Below, one piece after another: positions 15,618 to 23,221 of a stretch of 64,000 nt of DNA (positions are counted from its first letter, which is position 1; each line of letters starts with the position of its first letter). This stretch comes from Bacillus_AD sp047238185 (GTDB taxonomy: Bacteria; Bacillota; Bacilli; Bacillales; DSM-1321): contig NZ_JBDFMI010000001.1 of assembly GCF_047238185.1 (NCBI RefSeq), positions 310,001 through 374,000 on the forward strand. The letters run 5' to 3'. A program made the position numbers and the translations under genes. The notes beneath the pieces are model-generated. The model saw nothing but the letters and a program-made list of their open reading frames with translations. It was not told the origin of the DNA and made no database searches.

Positions 15618-17148
15618 GGTCATGCACACGAATGATACACATGCCAATTTAGATAATGTTGCCCGTACAATCACTGCTATCAAGCAGGTACGAGCTGAAC
15701 GCCCTTATAATGTTTTATTAAGTGCGGGTGATGTATTCTCTGGTACGCTTTATTTCAATAAATACAAAGGCCAAGCAGACCTGGAGTTTATGAACCTTGC
15801 TGGCTATGATGCTATGACATTCGGAAACCATGAATTCGATTTAGGCTCCGAGCCGCTGGCACCATTTGTTAAAAACGCGAAGTTTCCTTTTGTAAGCGCT
15901 AATGTTGACTTCAGCCAAGATTTGCTTATGAAGGAACTGCAACGTAAAGAATACAGCGACAATCCTGAAAATGGCAAAATCTTTAATGGAATCGTAAAGA
16001 CGATCAATGGCCAAAAGGTGGGAATCTTCGGTTTAACAACCGAGGAAACTCCAAGTATTTCCAGTCCAGGCAGTATAGCTTTCAAGAATTATGTTGATTC
16101 TGCCAAAGAGGCTGTAAATGAATTTGAAAAGCAAGGAATCAACAAAATCATTGCTGTGACACACATCGGTTACACGGATGGCGGCGGAGATAATGATTTG
16201 TTGCTTGCGAAATATGTCGAAGGCATCGATGTGATCGTTGGCGGACATGACCATTACCAAATTGATAAACCTGTCAAAGTCACTAACTTTGGGGAGCCTA
16301 CAATCATTGTCCAAGCGAAGGAATACAATAAATACCTAGGTACGTTGAATGTCGGTTTCGATGAAAACGGCAAAGTGGTATCGCATCACGGCGGGTTAAT
16401 CGATTTGAATGCGAAAGCTGCGGATGGATCATATAAGATTCCAGAAGATGCCGAAGCAAAAGAAATATTGGAAACAAAGTATAAGCCTGCAGTAGATGAA
16501 ATGAAACAGGAAGTTGTAGGAAAAACAACTGTGGAGCTTGCAGGAGGAAACCCTGCAGCCCGAACGGCAGAGACTAACCTGGGCAATTTCATTGCAGATG
16601 GAATGTTAGCAAAAGCGAAAAAAATCAATCCTGAGACGACGATTGCCCTTCAAAATGGAGGCGGTGTCCGTACAACTATTAAAGCTGGGGATATCACTAC
16701 ATCAGATATTTTGACTGTATTGCCATTCGGCAATGCACTGGGCATTATGGAGTTGACTGGAGCAGAGATCCAAGAGGCACTCGAGCATAGCGTAAAAGAA
16801 GCCCCGAAACCAAGCGGCGCCTTTTTACAGATTGCCGGATTGAAATATACGTATGATAGCACGAAGCCTGAGGGTTCAAGAGTTCTATCAGTGGAAGCTG
16901 CCGATAAAGATGGACACTACGCGCCTTTGAATCTTACACAAACTTATACAATTGCCACTAATATCTTCACTGCAAAAGGCGGAGATGGATACGAGATGTT
17001 TGCGAAAGCATACGCGGAAGGCAGAGTCAGTGAACCGGGATTTGTAGATTGGGAAGTATTCAAGGAATATTTGGAAGTACAGCCTGAAAAAACAATTTCT
17101 CCGGCGGTGGAAGGGCGCATTATCGACGCAGCAGCCAAGAAAGACTAA
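15613..17148 (+). CDS. 5'-nucleotidase/metallophosphatase, C-terminal part of a permuted SLH-5'-nucleotidase gene, unit 1
   Basis: About 511 residues of the UshA/YfkN-type 5'-nucleotidase family, which removes phosphate from nucleotides outside the cell. The metallophosphatase domain starts immediately with TVMHTNDTHANL; SAGDVFSGT, FGNHEFD and VGGHDHY supply metal ligands. The C-terminal nucleotide-binding domain includes LQNGGGVRTT and FTAKGGDGYEMF. The N-terminus is abrupt: no signal peptide and no ribosome binding site, and the nominal ATG lies inside the intron's domain VI. The natural reading is that translation enters from the SLH ORF after circularisation. Unit 2 encodes a paralogue. 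The listed start is only the first ATG and is probably not used. Confidence 0.9.
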   Translation: MTVMHTNDTHANLDNVARTITAIKQVRAERPYNVLLSAGDVFSGTLYFNKYKGQADLEFMNLAGYDAMTFGNHEFDLGSEPLAPFVKNAKFPFVSANVDFSQDLLMKELQRKEYSDNPENGKIFNGIVKTINGQKVGIFGLTTEETPSISSPGSIAFKNYVDSAKEAVNEFEKQGINKIIAVTHIGYTDGGGDNDLLLAKYVEGIDVIVGGHDHYQIDKPVKVTNFGEPTIIVQAKEYNKYLGTLNVGFDENGKVVSHHGGLIDLNAKAADGSYKIPEDAEAKEILETKYKPAVDEMKQEVVGKTTVELAGGNPAARTAETNLGNFIADGMLAKAKKINPETTIALQNGGGVRTTIKAGDITTSDILTVLPFGNALGIMELTGAEIQEALEHSVKEAPKPSGAFLQIAGLKYTYDSTKPEGSRVLSVEAADKDGHYAPLNLTQTYTIATNIFTAKGGDGYEMFAKAYAEGRVSEPGFVDWEVFKEYLEVQPEKTISPAVEGRIIDAAAKKD

Positions 17149-17216
17149 GGATTTTTTGAACATACCAATAGCTTTTATGAAACAATCCATTTAAGAAATC
17201 AGGAGGCTTCATGTAC

Positions 17217-17834
17217 ATGTCAAATCTATCAAAATCGTATCGTAAATTCGCCGGGGCTACAGTCACTGCATCAGCAGTTGCATTGGTGGTCGCTCCATTA
17301 GCATCAGCTGCATCCTTTACCGATGTGGCCCCTCAATATAAAGAGGCTGTGGACTTTTTGCTATCAAAAGGAGCAGAAGGCTTCAATGAAAAGCAATTCG
17401 GCATTGACAAGGAAATTACGCGTGTTGACGCTGCTATTCTGTTGGCAAAAGTCCTAGAACTGGATGTATCTTCAACATCTCCATCAGAATTCACAGATGT
17501 GCCAAAACGCGGTATCCCTTATGTGAATGCATTGAAAAAAGCTGGCATTACAGAAGGAAAAACAGAAACCGCATTCGGCAGCTATGATTTAATTACCCGT
17601 GGAGAACTGGCTATCTGGATCCACCAAGGATTTAACCTGAAAGACGGAAAAGACCTTGCGTATACCGATGTGGCCCCTCAATATAAAGAAGCTGTTTCAG
17701 CTCTTGTAGAAGGGAAAATTACTGCAGGTACTTCTGCGGCGACGTTCGGAACAGAACAAAATGCAAAACGTGGCGATTTCGCCGTTTTCCTCCATAAAGC
17801 AGACAAAGTCAAAATAACTCCTGAACACAATTAA
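17217..17834 (+). CDS. Secreted three-SLH-domain ORF, N-terminal part of a permuted SLH-5'-nucleotidase gene, unit 1
   Basis: Starts at ATG 17217 after AGGAGG (an ATG at 17211 is closer to the site). A signal peptide of about 30 residues (AVALVVAPLASA before ASFTDV) is followed by three S-layer homology motifs, which bind pyruvylated wall polysaccharide, near residues 33-85, 90-145 and 150-200. No enzymatic domain follows: the ORF ends KITPEHN at TAA 17832, ten bases before the presumed start of intron domain I. In unit 2 the same codon is GAA and the frame runs on. SLH domains of this kind normally lead into an enzyme; here the enzyme lies upstream, as expected for a permuted gene. The stop may mark loss of the fusion in this copy. 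Confidence 0.9.
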   Translation: MSNLSKSYRKFAGATVTASAVALVVAPLASAASFTDVAPQYKEAVDFLLSKGAEGFNEKQFGIDKEITRVDAAILLAKVLELDVSSTSPSEFTDVPKRGIPYVNALKKAGITEGKTETAFGSYDLITRGELAIWIHQGFNLKDGKDLAYTDVAPQYKEAVSALVEGKITAGTSAATFGTEQNAKRGDFAVFLHKADKVKITPEHN

Positions 17835-17841
17835 ACGAAAC

Positions 17842-18392
17842 GTTGCTTTATAAGCCGGCAAAGCCGGTGAAGTAAGCGGGGGAACACCTAACTGTTGTTT
17901 CGATTTGAATGGTGCAATTCCATTCCTTGCCGAATAGCCGAAATGGCAAGAACCTAATACTCCTGCATCCAGTGAAGCCCTGACAGGCTGAAGGGGTGAA
18001 GTCAGGTAAAGGCGTACCTTTTTTATAGGGCGGGGTTCCTTAAAAGGCATCTAAGGTTAGGCAACGAATCCATGAATAAAACAGAATGAGAGAATAAAAG
18101 GCATGATTGGCTAGGAGTTTGCCTTTTATCGCTGTACATGCAATGGTGCAGACGACACCCTGATGAATTGGCTATTAAACAGGTGGCCCTCATGAATGTA
18201 TAGTGGAAACCTAAGGATACCAATATAGGGATAGAAACAACGGAACGTTTGAAGTCTTGTATGGGGATGTTTGTCAGAACAATGGATCCATGCAGGATGG
18301 CTGAGCATCTGTAGTAATGACGATCATCTGCCGTTATCATTTCTGTGGCAACATAGAAAGAGGGAAAAACAGATGGGAGTGAAGAGATGCGG
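17842..18392 (+). ncRNA. Group II intron domains I-III, unit 1 (5' part of a permuted intron)
   Basis: About 550 bases of structured non-coding sequence aligned throughout with 20934-21488. Conserved blocks include CTGACAGGCTGAAGGGGTGA, GGGCGGGGTTCC, ACGAATCCATGA, AATTGGCTATTAAAC, GGAACGTTTGAA, GGATGGCTGAGCATCTGTAG and GAAGAGATGC. These, and local helices such as CTTGCC/GGCAAG, resemble domain I and domains II-III of bacterial class B-like group II introns. The start is placed at GTTGC, an approximate 5' end. No domain V follows before the terminator at 18421, and no reverse transcriptase is encoded. Exon-binding sites could not be assigned by eye. Confidence 0.78.
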
Positions 18393-18420
18393 TCCATTTT
18401 CAACTTAATATTCCATAGAG

Positions 18421-18448
18421 GCACCCGCTTTCTATAGCGGGTGCTTTT
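18421..18448 (+). terminator. Terminator closing permuted-intron unit 1
   Basis: GCACCCGCT (18421-18429) pairs with AGCGGGTGC (18436-18444), followed by TTTTG. It separates domains I-III of unit 1 from the domain V of unit 2, arguing that the two do not form one ordinary intron. The segment 18449-18656 is AT-rich with promoter-like stretches and no gene. Confidence 0.88.
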
Positions 18449-18656
18449 GTTAATTAAATGCAAATATAGTGTAAAAGATATAGGGGAATTCTATTATTTA
18501 ACGAAAAAGGATTGTTTATTTTTATAAAAAATAGTAAATTTTAGTTCTTAAGCTCTATTATATAGAAAGGATAATAAGGAATTTGGAGGGTATCAGCGCA
18601 TTTGGCTAATCCTATATAATAGGCGTGGGAAGTTACACCATCATTCCATATTGATT

Positions 18657-18728
18657 GAACGCCGTATGCGTTGAAAGACGCACGTACGGTGTCGGTCCAG
18701 TGTGAACTGGAAATGGCTTGGATTTAAC
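18657..18728 (+). ncRNA. Group II intron domains V and VI, unit 2 (3' part of a permuted intron)
   Basis: Domain V at 18657-18693: CCGTAT/GTACGG lower helix, a canonical AC bulge, GCGTT/GACGC upper helix and a GAAA tetraloop. Compared with unit 1 the upper helix has compensatory changes (GCGC/GCGC versus GCGT/ACGC), evidence for selection on structure. Domain VI-like sequence follows to about AC 18727-18728. The matching domains I-III lie downstream of the coding region at 20934. Confidence 0.85.
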
Positions 18729-20253
18729 GGTGCTGCACACCAATGATACACATGCAAACCTGGACGGAATCGCAAGAACTATTTCGGCCATTAAGCAGCA
18801 AAGAGAAGAACATCCGAATAATTTGTTGTTAAGCGCCGGGGATGTATTCTCGGGTACATTGTATTTCAACAATTTTAAAGGGCAGGCAGATTTAGAGTTC
18901 ATGAAGCTTGCTAAGTATGATGCCATGTCATTCGGCAACCATGAGTTCGACGAAGGCTCCAAAACGTTGGTTAATTTCGTGAAAAATGCAGGTTTTCCTT
19001 TTGTGAGTGCGAATGTGGATTTTGATAAAGACGAACTTATGAAACCGTATTTCCATAGAACATACACTTCCACACCGCAAAATGGACACATATACAACGG
19101 AATCGTAAAAACAATCAACGGCCAAAAGGTCGGCATCTTTGGTCTGACTACTGCTGAAACGGCTACTATCTCCAGTCCGGGCTCGATTGCATTCGAAGAT
19201 TATATCGATGCTGCCAAAAAATCGGTTGCCGCTTTTGAAAAAGAAGGGATTAACAAAATCATTGCAGTCAATCATATCGGCTATAAAGATGGCGGCGGAG
19301 ACAATGATATTACGCTTGCTAACCGTGTGGAAGGAATCGATGTCATTGTTGGCGGACATGACCACTATAAGATGTCCGAGCCGGATGTCGTACAGAAATT
19401 TGCCGCTCCGACAGTCATAGTCCAAGCGAATGAATACAATAAATTCCTTGGAACCTTGAATGTCACTTTTGACGATAAGGGTGTCATTACAAAGCATGAT
19501 GGCAGATTGATTGAGATCGATGCCAAAGATGATAAAGGGAATTATATCCTTCCGGAAGACAAAGAAGCAGCGCAATTGTTGAATACAAAATTCAAACCGG
19601 CCGTTGATGAAATGAAGAAGCAAATTGTCGGAAAATCGACAGTCGACCTAATAGGAGGCAATCCTCCTGCCCGTACAATGGAAACCAATTTAGGTGATTT
19701 AATCGCAGACGGCATGCTAGCAAAAGCCAAGACGATCAATCCGGATACTGTCATTGCTTTGCAAAACGGCGGAGGTGTCCGTAAAACGATTCCTGCAGGA
19801 AACATTTCGATTGCTGACGTTTTGACTGTGCTTCCTTTTGGCAATGCTCTTGGCTTGGTTGAATTATCAGGCACAGAGATTAAATCAATCTTGGAACGAA
19901 GTGTTAAATCTGCTCCTGCAGCAGATGGCGGCTTCCTTCAAATCGCCGGGATGAAATACCAATATGATAGCTCGAAGCCGGCGGGCAGCCGTGTGATAGC
20001 AGTCAATGTGATTAAAGATGGAAAAGAAACACCATTAGTGGATTCAAACAAGTATATGGTTGCAACCAATATTTTCACCGCTAAAGGCGGGGATGATTAT
20101 CCGGTCCTCAAAAAAGCATACGAAGAAGGGCGAGTGAGTGAACCAGGTTTTGTAGATTGGGAAATCTTCGCTGATTATTTAAAAGCTCAGTCAGGGCAAA
20201 CGATTTCTCCGGCTGTTGAAGGCCGCATTGTAGACATTGCTGCCAAGAAATAA
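18718..20253 (+). CDS. 5'-nucleotidase/metallophosphatase, C-terminal part of a permuted SLH-5'-nucleotidase gene, unit 2
   Basis: A 511-residue paralogue of the unit 1 enzyme, with LTVLHTNDTHANLDG at the very N-terminus, SAGDVFSGT, FGNHEFDEGS, VGGHDHYKM, then a nucleotide-binding C-terminal domain with LQNGGGVRKT and FTAKGGDDYPV. There is no signal peptide and no Shine-Dalgarno sequence; the nominal TTG 18718 is inside intron domain VI and an in-frame stop lies at 18703. The ORF ends normally (AAKK, TAA). In a circular RNA it would be the 3' part of an SLH-5'-nucleotidase frame. The enzyme would act at the cell surface on extracellular nucleotides. Confidence 0.9.
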   Translation: MDLTVLHTNDTHANLDGIARTISAIKQQREEHPNNLLLSAGDVFSGTLYFNNFKGQADLEFMKLAKYDAMSFGNHEFDEGSKTLVNFVKNAGFPFVSANVDFDKDELMKPYFHRTYTSTPQNGHIYNGIVKTINGQKVGIFGLTTAETATISSPGSIAFEDYIDAAKKSVAAFEKEGINKIIAVNHIGYKDGGGDNDITLANRVEGIDVIVGGHDHYKMSEPDVVQKFAAPTVIVQANEYNKFLGTLNVTFDDKGVITKHDGRLIEIDAKDDKGNYILPEDKEAAQLLNTKFKPAVDEMKKQIVGKSTVDLIGGNPPARTMETNLGDLIADGMLAKAKTINPDTVIALQNGGGVRKTIPAGNISIADVLTVLPFGNALGLVELSGTEIKSILERSVKSAPAADGGFLQIAGMKYQYDSSKPAGSRVIAVNVIKDGKETPLVDSNKYMVATNIFTAKGGDDYPVLKKAYEEGRVSEPGFVDWEIFADYLKAQSGQTISPAVEGRIVDIAAKK

Positions 20254-20305
20254 TAGTAAGATTTACTTCATGATCATACCAGTTCACAAATAGGGGGATT
20301 TACAA

Positions 20306-20962
20306 ATGTCGATGCAAAAAAAATCACACCGTACTTTTATTGCGACTGCCTCAGCAACTGCTGTAGTCGCTTCTGCTGTAACACCGATCGCTGCAGCTGC
20401 ATCATTTAATGATGTGACGCCTACTTATAAAGATGCAATTGATTTCGTGGCTTCCAAAGGGGTTCAAGGACTGAATGCAAATCAATTCGGAATTGAAAAA
20501 GACATAAAGCGCGCTGATGCCGCGGTTATGCTGGCAAAGGTACTGGGATTGGATACAAAATCAGCTCCTGCATCAGGGTTCACTGATGTGCCGAAACGTG
20601 CGATTACATATGTAAACGCTATCAAGCATGCCGGCATTACAAATGGAAAATCTAAAACATCTTTCGGCAGCGAGGATATGATCACTCGCGGCGAATTAGC
20701 GGTTTGGATTCAAAAAGGATTTTCTCTGAAAGGCGAAGGAAAAATCTCTTTTTCAGACGTTAAGAAGGATTATGTAGAAGCAGTAAAAGCTTTAGTTAGC
20801 AATAAAATTACTAATGGTGTTTCCAAAACATCTTTCGGGACAACCCAGAAAGCAAAACGGGGCGATTTTGCCCTATTCTTGTATCGTGCCGGTGCAGCCA
20901 AGGCAGTGACTCCTGAACAAAATGAAACGAAACGTTGCTTTATAAATCTGCTTGCCGGATGA
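20306..20962 (+). CDS. Secreted three-SLH-domain ORF, N-terminal part of a permuted SLH-5'-nucleotidase gene, unit 2
   Basis: ATG 20306 follows TAGGGGGA at good spacing. A signal peptide (ATAVVASAVTPIAAAA) precedes three SLH motifs (ASFNDVTPTYKDAIDF, SGFTDVPKRAITYVNAI, ISFSDVKKDYVEAVKAL). After AVTPEQNETK the frame stays open across the presumed 5' splice site near 20934 and stops only at TGA 20960 inside intron sequence. The last ten or so residues of the linear ORF are thus probably not exonic. This is what is expected if the frame continues into the 5'-nucleotidase after back-splicing. Together with 18718-20253 it would give a protein of about 720 residues. Confidence 0.9.
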   Translation: MSMQKKSHRTFIATASATAVVASAVTPIAAAASFNDVTPTYKDAIDFVASKGVQGLNANQFGIEKDIKRADAAVMLAKVLGLDTKSAPASGFTDVPKRAITYVNAIKHAGITNGKSKTSFGSEDMITRGELAVWIQKGFSLKGEGKISFSDVKKDYVEAVKALVSNKITNGVSKTSFGTTQKAKRGDFALFLYRAGAAKAVTPEQNETKRCFINLLAG

Positions 20963-21488
20963 AAGAAGCAGAGACAATCTCTAACTATTGTTCCGATTTA
21001 AGCGGTGAAATTCCGCTGCTTGCCCAATAGCCCAAAAGGCAAGAGCCTAATCCTCCTGCATCCAATGAAGCTCTAACAGGCTGAAGGGGTGAAGTCAGGT
21101 GAAGACGTACCCGTACTTTTTGCGGGGCGGGGTTCCATAAAAGGATGCTATGGCTAGGTGACGAATCCATGAGGAAGCAATGTAAGCAAATGGGCGATAG
21201 GAAATGGCTAGGGGTTTATCGCCCATCCGCATATGTGCAGTCATATGAAGGGGATCCGTACAATTGGCTATTAAACGGAGCCTTCTTATATTGGAGAGTG
21301 GAAGCCTAAGGTGTCCAAAATAAGGGATAGGAACAATGGAACGTTTGAAATCCTTCAAAGGGAAGTGTGTTAGCGCTGATGATCCTTGAGGGATGGCTGA
21401 GCATCTGTAGTAGCGATGATGATCTGCCGTATGCATCGCAATGGCAACATTGCGAGAGGATAAAACAGGTCGTAGCGAAGAGATGCAA
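20934..21488 (+). ncRNA. Group II intron domains I-III, unit 2 (5' part of a permuted intron)
   Basis: Homologous over its whole length to 17842-18392, with the same conserved blocks and covarying helices, for example TCCGT/ACGGA near 21256-21280 around the shared loop AATTGGCTATTAA, where unit 1 uses a different stem. It begins near GTTGC and ends near GAAGAGATGC. It is followed by a terminator, not by domains V and VI. No intron-encoded protein is present. Confidence 0.78.
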
Positions 21489-21519
21489 TCAATAATGGTG
21501 AAAGATGGACTTCCCTTTA

Positions 21520-21545
21520 AAAGGATCCTTAACAGGGTCCTTTTT
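21520..21545 (+). terminator. Terminator closing permuted-intron unit 2
   Basis: AAGGATCC (21521-21528) pairs with GGGTCCTT around TTAACA, followed by T residues and TTCCTTTT. Confidence 0.85.
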
Positions 21546-21572
21546 CCTTTTGCTAAAAGTATCTGTGCCTCG

Positions 21573-21618
21573 CCTTAAGCTGGTCGGGTCTAAAAGGGCG
21601 CTCTCCGCTTTTTTTATT
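21573..21618 (+). repeat. Partial copy of a palindromic intergenic repeat
   Basis: CCTTAAGCTGGTCGGG, then GGGCGCTCTCCGCTTTT, closely resemble the right end of the longer element at 60525-60648. Only this end is present, between a terminator and the efe promoter. Confidence 0.55.
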
Positions 21619-21643
21619 TTTCTGTTTTTTGTGAAAATAGTAA

Positions 21644-21671
21644 TTGACTTTCTCAATGGACGGGATAATAA
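21644..21671 (+). promoter_or_regulatory. Promoter of efeUOB
   Basis: TTGACT at 21644-21649 and TAATAA at 21666-21671 with a 16-base spacer (AATAAT one base later gives 17). It lies directly upstream of a Fur box. Confidence 0.55.
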
Positions 21672-21684
21672 TATGTAAGGAGAT

Positions 21685-21699
21685 TGATAATTATTATCA
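21685..21699 (+). promoter_or_regulatory. Fur box upstream of efeU
   Basis: TGATAATTATTATCA is a perfect 7-1-7 palindrome matching the Bacillus Fur consensus. It overlaps the likely transcription start region, so iron-bound Fur would block transcription when iron is plentiful. Confidence 0.88.
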
Positions 21700-21715
21700 T
21701 TTAGGATGGTGTAAT

Positions 21716-23221
21716 ATGGCAACTGAAAGGGTGATGGCAGTCGTGAAAAAGTGGCCTTTAGTTTGGATATGTTGTCTTTTGCTGCTTACGATTGGCACTG
21801 CGGCTCCAGCTTATGCTAAAACAGGCCAAGCCGAAACTTCAGCAAAAGCTTTGATTTCGCCGTTAGAAGAAGTGAAATCCAATCTTGAGGCAGGAAAGGC
21901 TGAAGAAGCTGCAACCGCATTTGCAGAGTATAAAAAGGACTTATTACATATAAAAAATGATATCAGAAATGATTCGCAGGAAGCGTTGGGCAGTATCCAG
22001 AGTGCAACAGCATCATTGTCTCTGTCTTTGCTTAATGAAGATCAAAAGAACGCTTTACACGATACGGAATCATTGATTCATACAATTGAACAATATAGTG
22101 GGGGAACTCTGCAAACAGACCCCAACAAAATAGAAGAAAAGAGCCTTGCTTCATATATAGCTTTATTGAAACAGACGAAACAATCACTTGAAAATAAGGA
22201 TTATGCCAAAGCTGAAATCCAGGTGAACGACCTTACTCAACAGTGGCTCAGTGTTGAAGGGGATGTTGTCAGCCAATCGCAGTCTGTTTACAACGGATCT
22301 GAAAAAAACCTTGTTTTGCTTTCAGGATATGTGAAGGAACCGGCAAAAGCCAATAAGGCGATCAGTATTGTGGATAAGATGGTGGAACAGCTTACACCTC
22401 TTCAGAAGGATGCCTACGGAATGTGGGATGCGGCATTCATCCCGATCCGTGAAGGTGTGGAAGCCCTCTTGGTTATTGGGGCACTGCTGACCGTTACTAA
22501 AAAATCAAATGTTGCAAGGGGGCAAAGATGGGTTTGGGGAGGCACTTTGCTGGGCGTGCTTGCCAGTCTTGCAATTGGCTTCGGTGTAACCTATTTATTG
22601 TCTGCAACCGCATTTGGGCAAAATAACTTTTTATTGAATGGATGGTCCGGCATTATTGCAGCGCTTATGCTGCTGTATGTAAGCTACTGGCTTCATCGAA
22701 ATACTCAGGTGAAGCAATGGAACCAGTTTATAAAAGGAAAAACAGCCAGTGCTTTAAGCAGCGGCAAGATGCTTTCTTTTGCTTTTTTAGCGTTTTTGGC
22801 CATTCTACGTGAAGGGCTTGAGACGGTTATTTTCCTTATTGGCATGGTGAATAGAATGCCAATGGGTACGTTCATAACTGGAATAATCGTAGGTTTCGGC
22901 ATACTCGTCATTATCGGATTCGTGATGCTGAAACTGGGTGCTTCTTTGCCTCTTAAACCCTTTTTCTTCGTCTCTAGTATTTTCGTATTCTATTTATGCG
23001 TGAAATTTTTGGGGTCAGGCATCCACAGCCTGCAGCTTGCGGGCATTTTGGATTCCGCGGTTAATGAGAGCATACCGACTATTTCCTTTTTGGGCGTGTA
23101 TCCATCTTGGTACAGCACACTGCCCCAATTAATCATTGTGGCCGCAGCCATCATAATCGTAGGAAAAAAGTATATCAATAAACAAATTATAGCTAGACGC
23201 ACAGGGGGATCTTATTCATGA
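21716..23221 (+). CDS. efeU: EfeU-type ferrous iron permease (FTR1 family)
   Basis: High-affinity iron permease, YwbL in B. subtilis. From ATG 21716 (after AGGATGG) it is 501 residues: a signal peptide ending AAPAYA, an extracellular helical region of about 200 residues, then seven-helix FTR1 membrane domain with the two iron-binding REGxE motifs, REGVEAL near residue 245 and REGLETV near 365. The in-frame start at 21644 would lie upstream of the Fur box and is rejected. It overlaps efeO by four bases (ATGA). It works with EfeO and EfeB in elemental iron uptake. Confidence 0.93.
   Translation: MATERVMAVVKKWPLVWICCLLLLTIGTAAPAYAKTGQAETSAKALISPLEEVKSNLEAGKAEEAATAFAEYKKDLLHIKNDIRNDSQEALGSIQSATASLSLSLLNEDQKNALHDTESLIHTIEQYSGGTLQTDPNKIEEKSLASYIALLKQTKQSLENKDYAKAEIQVNDLTQQWLSVEGDVVSQSQSVYNGSEKNLVLLSGYVKEPAKANKAISIVDKMVEQLTPLQKDAYGMWDAAFIPIREGVEALLVIGALLTVTKKSNVARGQRWVWGGTLLGVLASLAIGFGVTYLLSATAFGQNNFLLNGWSGIIAALMLLYVSYWLHRNTQVKQWNQFIKGKTASALSSGKMLSFAFLAFLAILREGLETVIFLIGMVNRMPMGTFITGIIVGFGILVIIGFVMLKLGASLPLKPFFFVSSIFVFYLCVKFLGSGIHSLQLAGILDSAVNESIPTISFLGVYPSWYSTLPQLIIVAAAIIIVGKKYINKQIIARRTGGSYS

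Noticed and set aside
17842..18728. An ordinary linear group II intron between the first SLH gene and the second 5'-nucleotidase gene (domains I-III at 17.8-18.4 kb, V-VI at 18.66 kb)
   Set aside because: A strong terminator at 18421-18448 lies between the halves. It would also leave a domain V with no upstream domain I at 15.5 kb and a domain I with no downstream domain V at 20.9 kb. Two permuted units explain all four segments.
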